Below, in pieces: positions 1 through 6,474 of a DNA stretch of 10,759 nucleotides. The stretch comes from an uncultured Clostridia bacterium. GTDB lineage: Bacteria; Bacillota; Clostridia; Oscillospirales; Ruminococcaceae. The stretch covers positions 1-10,759 of the forward strand of contig CAMDZU010000026.1 of the NCBI GenBank assembly GCA_945910715.1, written 5' to 3'. Position 1 is the first letter of the stretch; each line of letters begins with the position of its first letter. A program made the translations under genes and the position numbers. The notes beneath the pieces were generated by a model that was given only the letters and a program-made list of their open reading frames with translations, made no database searches and was not told the origin of the DNA.

Positions 1-943
1 TGGTGATAAGGCTTGAAAGGTTAAGGAGGGGCTGCCAGAAGCGGCCTGCATAGCCTGTCATACCCACGATTGTACCGAGAGAAACCGTTGATGTGCCAAG
101 AACAAGCAGTCCCACAAGGTAAATTGCTGCGTTTACCCAAATGGAGATATTATCAACGGTAGGCCATACAAGGTTTGAAAAGCGCACAGCCCTCATCCAG
201 TCCTTGCGGTAAGCCTTTGAAAGCTTGTCGAAAATTTCAGCGTTTTCCTCTTCTCTTGTGAAAAGCTGTGTTACCTGCACGCCCATAATGCTTTCGTGAA
301 GATATGCGTTTAGGTTAGAGCTTTTGTTTGAAACAGCCTGCCACGCTCTGCGCTGCTTGTTCTTGATTATAAGCATTACCACCGCAAATATAGGCAGTCC
401 CCCGAGAATAACAAGCGCAAGCTGCCAGCACATTATGAACATAAAAATGATAATGAAAATCAGGTTGAATATTTCCAGCACGAAGTTGATAAGTCCGTTT
501 GTCATTAAATCGGAAATGCTGTTTATATAGTTGATTACACGGGTGAGAATTTTGCCGTGGGGTCTGCTGTCATAATATTCAAAGGACAGCTTCTGCAAAT
601 GGTCAAAAAGGTCAGTCCTTATGTCATAAACAATGTCCTGTCCAACCTTTGTCATTGTCCTTGAGCGGATTACCGAAAGTGCAACGGACGTAACAATAGA
701 CAGCAGAAACAATCCGCCGAGGAGGAGAAGCTGGGGAATATCCCCGTTTGGTATTGAGTTGTCGATTGCGTATTGGGAAATCATAGGTGCAAAAAGACCG
801 ATTACGGCCGCAGCCGCACTCAGCAGCAGCGAAACTGTAATTTTCCACCTGTACTTTTTGCAGTAAACAAGAGCGCGCTTTAAGTGCCGTATGTCGAAGG
901 GCGTTTCAAGGGTTTCGTCAACGTCATATTTATTTCTTGCCAT
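1..943 (-). CDS. ABC exporter subunit, membrane domain (partial, runs off left edge)
   Basis: Roughly 314 N-terminal residues of an ABC-type exporter half-transporter are visible; the ATPase domain lies beyond the left edge. The sequence opens MARNKYDVDE, then shows hydrophobic segments at about residues 34-56, 71-92, 151-195 (two spans) and 260-292. A cytoplasmic stretch reads EYYDSRPHGKILTRV, the type I exporter pattern following TM2. The ATG at 943 is chosen because AAAGGGGG (951-958) sits just upstream, overlapping the stop of the preceding gene. The intergenic gap is only 14 bases, so the two genes are surely co-transcribed and their products very likely form a heterodimer of the BmrCD/LmrCD/TM287-288 type. 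Because the partner carries the degenerate ATPase site, this subunit should supply the intact Walker B Glu and H-loop His, but those residues cannot be seen here. The substrate is unknown; drugs, lipids or peptides are all possible. Confidence 0.9.
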   Translation of the reverse strand, partial: MARNKYDVDETLETPFDIRHLKRALVYCKKYRWKITVSLLLSAAAAVIGLFAPMISQYAIDNSIPNGDIPQLLLLGGLFLLSIVTSVALSVIRSRTMTKVGQDIVYDIRTDLFDHLQKLSFEYYDSRPHGKILTRVINYINSISDLMTNGLINFVLEIFNLIFIIIFMFIMCWQLALVILGGLPIFAVVMLIIKNKQRRAWQAVSNKSSNLNAYLHESIMGVQVTQLFTREEENAEIFDKLSKAYRKDWMRAVRFSNLVWPTVDNISIWVNAAIYLVGLLVLGTSTVSLGTIVGMTGYAGRFWQPLLNLSSLIT

Positions 944-957
944 AATTATTCCCCCTT

Positions 958-2697
958 TCAGGTCTGCAAATCGTAAACCTCACGATAGTAGCCGCCTTTT
1001 GCCACAAGCTCATCGTGAGTGCCCATTTCGGCAATTTTTCCGCCCTTAAGCACAATAATCTTGTCTGCGTTTTTCGCCGAGGAAATTCGCTGAGCAATGA
1101 TTATCTTTGTGCAGGGGAAGTCAAGGTTTGCCAAAGCGTTTTGTATATTCTTTTCTGTTTCAAGGTCAACCGCCGAGGTTGTATCGTCAAGAATAAGTAT
1201 TGACGGCTGGACTGCAAGTGCTCTCGCAAGGGCGATACGCTGCTTCTGACCACCCGAAAGACCAACGCCTCTTTCGCCCACGATAGTGTCATAGCCCTCG
1301 GGCATTTTTCTGATAAAGCCGTCTGCGTCGGCGGCTTCTGCGTATTTATACACGTCCTCCTCGGGCATATCTGAATTGCCGAAAGCGATATTTCCATCGA
1401 TTGTGTCCGAGAAAAGCAAAACGTCCTGTGTTGCCATGCCGATATTGCTGCGGAGATGTTCCAGCTTCATCATGCGGACGTTGTGACCGTCCACAAGCAC
1501 CTCACCCGAATCAGGGTCGTACATTCTTGAAATAAGCTCCACAAGGGTGGTTTTGCCCGAGCCTGTTTCGCCCATAATTGCCACGGTTTCACCGGGGTTG
1601 ATTTTAAAGCTGATGTCGTTAAGCACCTGCCGCTTGCCATAGCTGAAGGAAACGTCCCTAAATTCAACCTCTCCCCTTAATCTGCCCTCAACGTCAATAG
1701 CGTCCGAGCGGTCAACGATTTTGGGTCTGCCGTAGTAAATCTCGATAATCTTGTTTGCGGAAGCGGTAAATCTCTGCAGGTCGTTTATAATGTTTCCTAC
1801 CGTTCTCATTGGGTTGGAAAGAGTCCAGATAAGTCCCGAAAAGGCGGTAAACTGACCGATTGTTATTCTGCCTGTTATAACGAAAATGCCGCCAACAACA
1901 AGCTGCACAACGGAAAGCGCCTGTGCGGTGATTTCAATTGCTGGATAGTAGTTGAGCCATGTAAGAGCCGCCTTTTTGTTTGCCTCGGAGTAGTCCTTGT
2001 TCATTTTGTTGAAGCGCTTGTTTTCAAAGCTTTCTCTTGCAAAGGCCTTGATAACCCTGTTGCCCGAAATATTTTCTTCTGCGCCCGTGTTCATTTCGGA
2101 AAGACGGTCACGGAGGTCAACATAAAGAGGACCAACCTTTTTCTTGAAAACAAATGTTATAATGAAAATAATCGGTGTAAGAGCCAGCAGACAAACCGCC
2201 ATAAGTGGGTCAATCGCAAAGAAGAATACCGTGCTTGCGGTGAACAGCACCAGACATTCCACAATGGTCTTGATTATCCACGCAACGGAATGGCGAATCA
2301 TATCAAGGTCGCCGCTCATTCTTGTCATAATGTCACCTGTGCGGTAAAAGTCAAAGAAAGCGGAGTCCTGCCTTTGAACATTGTCGTACAGCACCTTGCG
2401 AATGCGGTAAATCAAGCCCTGTGAGGTGGTTTCGTAAATCATATTTGCGGAATACTGAATAATCGTGCGAAGCAGCGTAAATCCAACCATTGCAAGAAGC
2501 ATACCGATTAGTACGTCCCTATGGTCGGAAAGGTTTTGCGCAGCATTATCATTGAAGATAAAGGTATCAATGATTTGCTGGCTGAAATAGGGCGTGATTA
2601 TGTACATTGACTGGCATATACAGGTAAGTCCCAGTGCAAAAATATATAATCCCCGATAGCCCTTAAGGTTTTTCCAGAGCCACTTTAACAGAAACAT
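958..2697 (-). CDS. ABC exporter subunit with degenerate ATPase site (BmrC/LmrC/TM287-like)
   Basis: Complete 579-residue half-transporter: six-helix membrane domain (about residues 12-300), then an ATPase domain (about 345-579). Visible motifs are A-loop Tyr353, Walker A GETGSGKT 376-383, Q-loop Gln424, signature LSGGQ 480-484, Walker B ILILDD 500-505 and D-loop SAVD 508-511. Two catalytic positions are changed: the residue after Walker B is Asp505 instead of Glu, and the H-loop is Gln536 (IIAQR) instead of His. With a canonical signature, this is the pattern of the TM287/BmrC/LmrC half of heterodimeric exporters, in which one of two ATP sites barely hydrolyses. The ATG at 2697 follows AGAGGAG (2704-2710) with 6-base spacing. 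It is the first gene of the pair, 14 bases before its partner. An extended -10 promoter lies upstream. The substrate cannot be deduced. Confidence 0.95.
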   Translation of the reverse strand: MFLLKWLWKNLKGYRGLYIFALGLTCICQSMYIITPYFSQQIIDTFIFNDNAAQNLSDHRDVLIGMLLAMVGFTLLRTIIQYSANMIYETTSQGLIYRIRKVLYDNVQRQDSAFFDFYRTGDIMTRMSGDLDMIRHSVAWIIKTIVECLVLFTASTVFFFAIDPLMAVCLLALTPIIFIITFVFKKKVGPLYVDLRDRLSEMNTGAEENISGNRVIKAFARESFENKRFNKMNKDYSEANKKAALTWLNYYPAIEITAQALSVVQLVVGGIFVITGRITIGQFTAFSGLIWTLSNPMRTVGNIINDLQRFTASANKIIEIYYGRPKIVDRSDAIDVEGRLRGEVEFRDVSFSYGKRQVLNDISFKINPGETVAIMGETGSGKTTLVELISRMYDPDSGEVLVDGHNVRMMKLEHLRSNIGMATQDVLLFSDTIDGNIAFGNSDMPEEDVYKYAEAADADGFIRKMPEGYDTIVGERGVGLSGGQKQRIALARALAVQPSILILDDTTSAVDLETEKNIQNALANLDFPCTKIIIAQRISSAKNADKIIVLKGGKIAEMGTHDELVAKGGYYREVYDLQT

Positions 2698-2722
2698 TCA
2701 ATTCTCCTCTTTCCTGTTTATT

Positions 2723-2742
2723 TTTTCTGTATTTTCAGAAAA
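2723..2742 (-). repeat. Inverted repeat in the ABC exporter leader
   Basis: TTTTCTG (2723-2729) and CAGAAAA (2736-2742) are perfect 7-base arms around a 6-base centre, between the predicted transcription start and the ribosome binding site of the exporter operon. It could be a repressor operator or a weak leader hairpin. The sequence alone does not distinguish these, and the AT-rich context makes chance occurrence possible. Confidence 0.35.
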
Positions 2743-2765
2743 CGATTACCTAAACTATATGTCAT

Positions 2766-2774
2766 ATTATATCA
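2766..2774 (-). promoter_or_regulatory. Extended -10 promoter of the ABC exporter operon
   Basis: On the minus strand the sequence reads TGATATAAT, a consensus TATAAT (2766-2771) preceded by TGn. The hexamer 17 bases further upstream (2789-2794, CTTTTA) is a poor -35, which fits an extended -10 promoter. The predicted start of transcription near 2759 gives a leader of about 60 bases before the ATG at 2697. Confidence 0.6.
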
Positions 2775-2855
2775 GATAATAAAAAAAATAAAAGGGGATA
2801 AAGAAAAAAATAATCAACAAATTTTCACAAAATAAAGTTACAGCTTAAGCCAATA

Positions 2856-2885
2856 TTGACAAACGCAGTAGGATAATGGTATATT
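2856..2885 (+). promoter_or_regulatory. Promoter of the phosphopantetheinyl transferase gene
   Basis: TTGACA (2856-2861), 18 bases, then TATATT (2880-2885), a good sigma-A-type promoter. The predicted start near 2892 leaves about 40 bases before the TTG start codon at 2932. It is divergent from the ABC exporter promoter, about 85 bases away, with an A-tract-rich spacer between them. Confidence 0.7.
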
Positions 2886-2931
2886 AAAACAGAGAATTTG
2901 TTATTCCGGTAATAAAATAGGAAGTGTTGTA

Positions 2932-3570
2932 TTGAAGGTTTATGTAATTGAAAATCCGTCGACTGAATATTTAGAGCAGATTTTGTTAATGCTGCCGCAA
3001 TGGAGAAGGGAAACTGCACAGAGATTTATGCACAATGATGATAAGCTTAACTGTGGCTTGTCCTATCTTCTGCTGCAGTATGCATTGTACAAGGAGTGCG
3101 GTTTTTTCGAAACAGAACAGTTTGATTTCGGGGAATTAGGCAAGCCATATTTATCAAAGCACAAGGACATTTTTTTCAGCATAAGCCATTGCCGAAGCGC
3201 TGTTTGCTGCTGTGCAGGGAAAACCGAAATGGGCGTGGATATACAGGATATACGCAAGTACAGCTTTCGGACGGCAAAAAGGGTCTGCACGGAAAATGAA
3301 CTGGCACTCCTTGATAAAGCGGAAAACAGCGACAGACTTTTTTCGGAAATATGGAGCGTCAAGGAAAGCGTGGGCAAAATGACAGGAAAAGGCTTCGGAG
3401 AGGGCTTTCCGCAGATTGACTCGCTGCTGCGGATAAAAAATAAAAGCAGCTCCGTTTACGAAGCCGCTGATTATTTCATTTCATTGACGGTAAAAGACTC
3501 CTTTGAGGAAATTGAGGCGGAAAAGGTTGACATCACTTTTCTGCTGTCTTTTCTTCAACAAAGGCTTTAA
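2932..3570 (+). CDS. Sfp-type 4'-phosphopantetheinyl transferase
   Basis: A 212-residue protein of the Sfp/AcpT family, cytoplasmic, which moves the 4'-phosphopantetheine arm of CoA onto a conserved Ser of acyl or peptidyl carrier proteins. Family motifs appear in order: GKPY (70-73), ISHC (84-87), GVDIQD (101-106) with Mg-binding Asp103, and WSVKES (141-146) followed by K149 and G152, matching the WxxKExxxKxxG signature. The usual GVDIE is GVDIQ here (Gln105), which is seen in some family members. The start is TTG at 2932: AGGAAG (2919-2924) lies 7 bases upstream and there is no in-frame ATG or GTG nearby. A rare start may keep expression low. The target carrier protein is not in this window, so fatty-acid ACP or a distant NRPS/PKS both remain possible. 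The last 38 bases overlap the convergent DtxR-family gene. Confidence 0.92.
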   Translation: MKVYVIENPSTEYLEQILLMLPQWRRETAQRFMHNDDKLNCGLSYLLLQYALYKECGFFETEQFDFGELGKPYLSKHKDIFFSISHCRSAVCCCAGKTEMGVDIQDIRKYSFRTAKRVCTENELALLDKAENSDRLFSEIWSVKESVGKMTGKGFGEGFPQIDSLLRIKNKSSSVYEAADYFISLTVKDSFEEIEAEKVDITFLLSFLQQRL

Positions 3571-3913
3571 GGCGCAGATAGGTTTCCTCGCTGATAACGT
3601 GCTCCACCTTGCAGGCGTCGTTTTCCGCCGTTATGGGATTAACGCCCAGCAGCTCGATGAAGAATTTGCGGATAAGCTTATGCCGCTCGTAAACTTCTTT
3701 TGCACGCTTTAAGCCTGTTTTTGTGAGCTTTATCTGCCCGTCGTCGCAGACGGTAATGTAGCCAAGCTCTTTCAGTATGCTCATTCCCTTGCTTACGCTG
3801 GGCTTTGAGTAGCCGAGCTCGTTGGCAATATCTATTGAGCGGACATACCTTGTCTGCTCGTCCAGCTTATATATTGCCTCAAGATAATCCTCGCCCGAAC
3901 GCTGAATATCCAC
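3533..3913 (-). CDS. DtxR/MntR-family metal-dependent transcriptional regulator
   Basis: A 126-residue protein with an N-terminal winged helix (about 1-65; recognition region YSKPSVSKGMSILKELG) and a short dimerization/metal-binding domain (about 70-126). There is no SH3-like third domain, so it has MntR-like length. Likely metal ligands are Asp9, Glu12, His78, Cys101, Glu104 and His105. By family knowledge Asp9/Glu12/His78 match the MntR pattern, while Cys101-x-x-Glu-His matches the DtxR/IdeR arrangement (C102, E105, H106), so selectivity for Mn or Fe is not obvious. The start is GTG at 3913, preceded by AGGGTGA (3919-3925) at 5 bases. It probably represses metal uptake genes when metal is replete, but none is adjacent. 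Its 3' end overlaps the convergent PPTase gene. Confidence 0.9.
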   Translation of the reverse strand: MDIQRSGEDYLEAIYKLDEQTRYVRSIDIANELGYSKPSVSKGMSILKELGYITVCDDGQIKLTKTGLKRAKEVYERHKLIRKFFIELLGVNPITAENDACKVEHVISEETYLRLKAFVEEKTAEK

Positions 3914-3954
3914 TCAACTCACCCTTTCCGAAAAATGTGCAATTTGTTTTATTT

Positions 3955-3983
3955 ATTGTACCATATTTTTAGATTTATTGCAA
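3955..3983 (-). promoter_or_regulatory. Promoter of the DtxR-family regulator
   Basis: On the minus strand TTGCAA (3978-3983), 17 bases, then TACAAT (3955-3960) with TGG directly before it, giving an extended -10. The spacing is ideal. The predicted start near 3948 leaves about a 35-base leader to the GTG at 3913. No classic MntR or DtxR box was recognised over it. Confidence 0.75.
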
Positions 3984-4028
3984 GGGGTTTGTGAGAGGAG
4001 GGGTAAACTGATTTTGGGGAGGTCGGAT

Positions 4029-4045
4029 AGCAACAGCCTGTTGCT
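4029..4045. promoter_or_regulatory. Candidate operator: perfect 17-bp inverted repeat
   Basis: AGCAACAG-C-CTGTTGCT, with perfect 8-base arms and a single central base, lies about 45 bases before the start codon of the XRE-family gene and overlaps its likely -35 region. There is no U-tract after it and the loop is too small for a terminator, so a dimeric repressor site is the better reading. Autoregulation by the downstream gene is the obvious hypothesis but is inferred. Confidence 0.5.
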
Positions 4046-4048
4046 TGA

Positions 4049-4076
4049 TTGATTGGAAAATATTTGTTATTATAAT
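4049..4076 (+). promoter_or_regulatory. Possible promoter of the XRE-zinc ribbon gene
   Basis: TTGATT (4049-4054), 16 bases, TATAAT (4071-4076). The -10 is consensus but sits only 14 bases before the ATG, so the predicted transcript would have a leader of about 8 bases and start inside the ribosome binding site. Either the leader is very short or another -10 (for example TGTTAT at 4065-4070 with TTGCTT at 4041-4046) is used. Confidence 0.35.
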
Positions 4077-4090
4077 GGAGAGGTGATTAT

Positions 4091-4540
4091 ATGGAAACAA
4101 AAGAAGTAATACTTGAACTCCGTACAAAAAACGGATTATCTCAGGACGATCTTGCAAGAAAAATTTATGTTACACGACAGGCGGTATCACGTTGGGAAAC
4201 AGGAGAAACTGTGCCTAATACCGAAACCCTTAAGCTTTTGTCGGAACTGTTTGACGTATCTGTAAACACGCTGCTTGGCTCCCCAAGGACGCTGATTTGT
4301 CAATGCTGCGGTATGCCCCTTGAGGATTCCCTTATCAGCAGAGAGCCTGACGGCGCTTTCAATGAGGAATATTGCAAGTGGTGCTATAACAATGGGAAAT
4401 TTGCCTACAGAAGCCTTGAAGCGTTGGTTGATTTTCTTGCTGAGCATATGTCAAACGATAATTTTCCGCCTGAGCAGGCAAGAGCTTATTTTGAAGCACA
4501 GCTGCCGAAGCTGAATTACTGGAAACAAATGAAGAAATAA
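4091..4540 (+). CDS. XRE-family HTH regulator fused to a zinc-ribbon domain
   Basis: A 149-residue protein. Residues 1-62 form a Cro/C1-type helix-turn-helix (LSQDDLARKIYVTRQAVSRWETG, residues 16-38, with PNTETLKLLSELFDVSVNTLL after it). Residues 68-149 match the putative zinc-ribbon family found behind such HTH domains: CQCCGMPL (70-77) and EYCKWCY (93-99). Likely zinc ligands are Cys70, Cys73, Cys95 and Cys98, with Cys72 an extra cysteine. The ATG at 4091 follows AGAGGTGA (4079-4086). The gene is monocistronic: it is divergent from the DtxR-family gene and ends at a bidirectional terminator. It is probably a DNA-binding regulator whose ribbon could sense zinc or redox state, or recruit a partner; which one cannot be told. 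The targets are unknown apart from the suggestive inverted repeat in front of it. Confidence 0.88.
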   Translation: METKEVILELRTKNGLSQDDLARKIYVTRQAVSRWETGETVPNTETLKLLSELFDVSVNTLLGSPRTLICQCCGMPLEDSLISREPDGAFNEEYCKWCYNNGKFAYRSLEALVDFLAEHMSNDNFPPEQARAYFEAQLPKLNYWKQMKK

Positions 4541-4601
4541 TTGCCGTTTCAGCATAAAATGGGGTTATTTCGGAACTCCGTTCAATGCCAATACAAAGCA
4601 A

Positions 4602-4633
4602 AAGCCTGATAAGACTTAGGTCTTATCAGGCTT
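4602..4633. terminator. Bidirectional intrinsic terminator
   Basis: Perfect 14-base stem: AAGCCTGATAAGAC (4602-4615), loop TTAG, GTCTTATCAGGCTT (4620-4633). On the plus strand it is followed by ATTTTGTT, on the minus strand by TTGCTTTG. It therefore serves both the XRE gene ending at 4540 and the lipoprotein gene whose stop codon at 4640-4642 lies only 6 bases from the stem. Confidence 0.88.
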
Positions 4634-4639
4634 ATTTTG

Positions 4640-5392
4640 TTAAAACCAAAGGGTAAATCCGTTCATTCTCCAGCCGTTGTCCGTTGAAACCATTTCAAAA
4701 GGAATTTCCTCATAGTGCGCTTCGGAGTTTTCATCAAACTGATCCTTATACTCCGCAACAGCCTTGAATTTTATGCTGTCCTCCGACTGCTCAATCAGCT
4801 CAAAGGAAACGCCCGAATAGGAAATGTCGCTGCCTCTTGCACCGTCAATCCAGTAAACCTCGCCCTCAACATTTTTTACCGAAGTGTTGTTAAGGAATGC
4901 GCTTACCGAATCGTCTGTATAAGCGGATTTCAGATAATCCACAAAGCTGTCAAAGCTTACGCCTGTTGAATAATAATAGTTTTCGTCCATATCGCCTCTT
5001 GGGAATCCGAATACATCGGTAGCCATCCCGTAAGCCATTGCGATTTTGTAGGCTCTGTTGAAAATAGCGGCTTGCTGTCCTGTCAGAAAATCAAGGGTAA
5101 GGTCGCCTGTATAAACCTCGCCTATTCCCTCATAATCAACAAGGTCGGTAAGCTCCTCTGCAGGTTCGGTTGTGGATACCGCTGTTTCCTCTGAAGTTGG
5201 TTCTGTTGTTTCCTCGGTTGTTGTGGTTTCGGGTGCTTGTTCTGTTGTTGTTACTGTTGTGATTTCCTCGGTTGCTTCGGTTGAAGAAGTTGTCTGTTCA
5301 GCTGTAGTTGTCTGCTCTGTTTCTGCCTTTACACAGGCTGATGATAAAATAACTGCACCAAGCAGAATCAATGCCATAATTTTTTTCTTCAT
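4640..5392 (-). CDS. Secreted lipoprotein, Thr/Glu-rich linker plus IseA-like domain
   Basis: A 250-residue protein from the ATG at 5392. The upstream in-frame ATG at 5413 is rejected because it precedes the predicted transcription start (about 5409), and because GAGGTGG lies correctly placed for 5392. The N-terminus MKKKIMALILLGAVILSSAC is a signal peptide ending in a weak lipobox (SSAC, Cys20). Residues about 21-80 are a Thr/Glu/Ser-rich linker that spans the cell wall. The folded part (about 85-250) contains LTGQQAAIFNRAY, GEVYWIDGARGSDISY and a terminal NGWRMNGFTLWF. From memory this order (LT..Q...F..AY, then Y.I.G.RG..I.Y, then a strand-rich NTF2-like end) resembles the IseA/YoeB DL-endopeptidase inhibitor family, which restrains cell-wall hydrolases. 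That assignment is tentative. The gene is monocistronic between its own promoter and the shared terminator. Confidence 0.85.
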   Translation of the reverse strand: MKKKIMALILLGAVILSSACVKAETEQTTTAEQTTSSTEATEEITTVTTTEQAPETTTTEETTEPTSEETAVSTTEPAEELTDLVDYEGIGEVYTGDLTLDFLTGQQAAIFNRAYKIAMAYGMATDVFGFPRGDMDENYYYSTGVSFDSFVDYLKSAYTDDSVSAFLNNTSVKNVEGEVYWIDGARGSDISYSGVSFELIEQSEDSIKFKAVAEYKDQFDENSEAHYEEIPFEMVSTDNGWRMNGFTLWF

Positions 5393-5415
5393 AATGCCAC
5401 CTCTTTCTTTCAACC

Positions 5416-5446
5416 ATTATACAATTTTTTTTTGCGCCAATGTCAA
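5416..5446 (-). promoter_or_regulatory. Promoter of the IseA-like lipoprotein gene
   Basis: On the minus strand TTGACA (5441-5446), 19 bases including a run of nine A, then TATAAT (5416-5421) preceded by TTG. Both hexamers are consensus; the spacer is slightly long. The predicted start near 5409 gives a leader of about 17 bases to the ATG at 5392. Confidence 0.65.
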
Positions 5447-5481
5447 TAATACCCCGTCTGCTTCGGCGAGTCTTTACAAAA

Positions 5482-5499
5482 CAGTTCCCGGGGGAACTG
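5482..5499 (-). terminator. Terminator of the DUF4430 gene
   Basis: CAGTTCCC (5482-5489) and GGGAACTG (5492-5499) form a perfect 8-base GC-containing stem with a 2-base centre. On the minus strand it is followed by TTTTGT. It lies about 50 bases past the stop of the DUF4430 protein gene. The tight loop means one or two closing pairs probably open. A weaker outer pairing, ACCCCGT (5451-5457) with ACGGGGT (5522-5528), encloses it. Confidence 0.6.
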
Positions 5500-5548
5500 C
5501 CAATAGAATTCGTCTTAACAAACGGGGTTGACTTCATAAAATCGGCAA

Positions 5549-6451
5549 TCAGCTGCGCTTTCTTGTGCTTACTGCAATTGCAAGTGCGCCCAGGGAAACA
5601 AGCGCCATTGCAGTTACATCTGCAACGCCTGTTGACGGATTATCAGTTTTATCCGATGAGTTGTCTGCCGCTGTATTTTCGGCTGCCTCCTCAGTTGTAT
5701 CTGCTGTTTCTTCGTCAGCTTCTGCTGTATCATTGTCGGCTGTATCTTCTTCAGCCTCGTCCTCAGCTTCTTCGACGTCAGCAGCGCTGTTAATTATAGC
5801 TTCGCAGTCCTCAGCGGTTGCATAAACGTTTGCCACAGATGACCAGTCAATATCGCTGTTTGTAAGTGCAGCAGAGTAGCATTCTGTTCTGTCCGCAACC
5901 TCGTAAAGAGGAGCCATGCCGCCCCATTCAGCCATACTTGATGTATCAAGGCCAATATCAGAGCCGTAGCCTATTACAGAGAAGCAAAGCTGGAGCACGT
6001 CGCCATCGTTTACTGTATAGTCCGCAACGCCTACCATTGAGGATTCGCCGTTGATAAGGAACATCCAGCCCGACATTGTGTAGTAGTCAAGGGCAGCCAG
6101 CCATTGGCTGTCGGCAGGAGCAGTTACTTCTGTGCCCTCGGGAAGTGCCGCTGCGATTTCGGGAAGAAGCTCGCCCTCTGAGCTTGTTCTGATTGAGGCA
6201 ATGTAAGTGCCTGCGCCGTCGCCGCCGTTAAGGTTTTCTGCGCCCAGAGCCTTTTCAAAGACTGCTGCCGCCGAGTCGCCCTCCTCAAGCTCAATTACCG
6301 TTGGCTCAAGAACAAAGCCGCCGCCGACTGTGAACTTTTCCACTGCCACAACCGCCTTTGCAGGCTCATTGTCCGCCGAAACGGATACAGACATTGCCGC
6401 CGCAATTGCCATTGACGCAATTACGCTTACCATTGTTTTTGCTTTTTTCAT
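5549..6451 (-). CDS. Sortase-anchored DUF4430 (transcobalamin-like) surface protein
   Basis: A 300-residue secreted protein. Signal peptide about 1-26 (cleavage after SVSA). Domain about 36-165 has DUF4430/transcobalamin-C-terminal hallmarks: an N-terminal strand followed by LEEGDSAAAVFEKAL (55-69), GWMFLINGE (128-136), GVADYTVNDGDVLQLCFS (141-158). A second small region (about 166-222, Cys191 and Cys216) is followed by an acidic Glu/Ala/Thr linker (226-268). The C-terminus is a sortase signal: NPSTG (271-275), hydrophobic span 279-295, then RKRS. It should thus be covalently attached to the cell wall. A cobalamin riboswitch in its leader supports a role in binding cobalamin or another corrinoid at the surface and handing it to a transporter encoded elsewhere. 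Corrinoid binding is inferred from family and regulation. ATG at 6451, GGAGGA 6459-6464. Monocistronic. Confidence 0.9.
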   Translation of the reverse strand: MKKAKTMVSVIASMAIAAAMSVSVSADNEPAKAVVAVEKFTVGGGFVLEPTVIELEEGDSAAAVFEKALGAENLNGGDGAGTYIASIRTSSEGELLPEIAAALPEGTEVTAPADSQWLAALDYYTMSGWMFLINGESSMVGVADYTVNDGDVLQLCFSVIGYGSDIGLDTSSMAEWGGMAPLYEVADRTECYSAALTNSDIDWSSVANVYATAEDCEAIINSAADVEEAEDEAEEDTADNDTAEADEETADTTEEAAENTAADNSSDKTDNPSTGVADVTAMALVSLGALAIAVSTRKRS

Positions 6452-6474
6452 TTTTTATTCCTCCGATAAATTCC

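Noticed and set aside
2740..2755. Possible DtxR-type half-site (TTTAGGTAATC on the minus strand) in the ABC exporter leader
   Set aside because: Only one half of a box-like sequence is present, with no matching second half, so it does not support regulation by the nearby DtxR-family protein.
5393..5413. Seven-residue extension (MKERGGI) of the IseA-like lipoprotein
   Set aside because: It includes the ribosome binding site of the real start and begins upstream of the predicted transcription start.
5451..5528. Outer inverted repeat ACCCCGT/ACGGGGT around the DUF4430 terminator, considered as a mobile-element end or attachment site
   Set aside because: Arms are only 7 bases, nothing between them encodes a mobility function, and no target duplication was seen.
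5172..5531. Long plus-strand frame opposite the IseA-like lipoprotein gene
   Set aside because: Val/Ser-rich antisense shadow of the Thr/Glu-rich linker codons; no ribosome binding site or recognisable domain.
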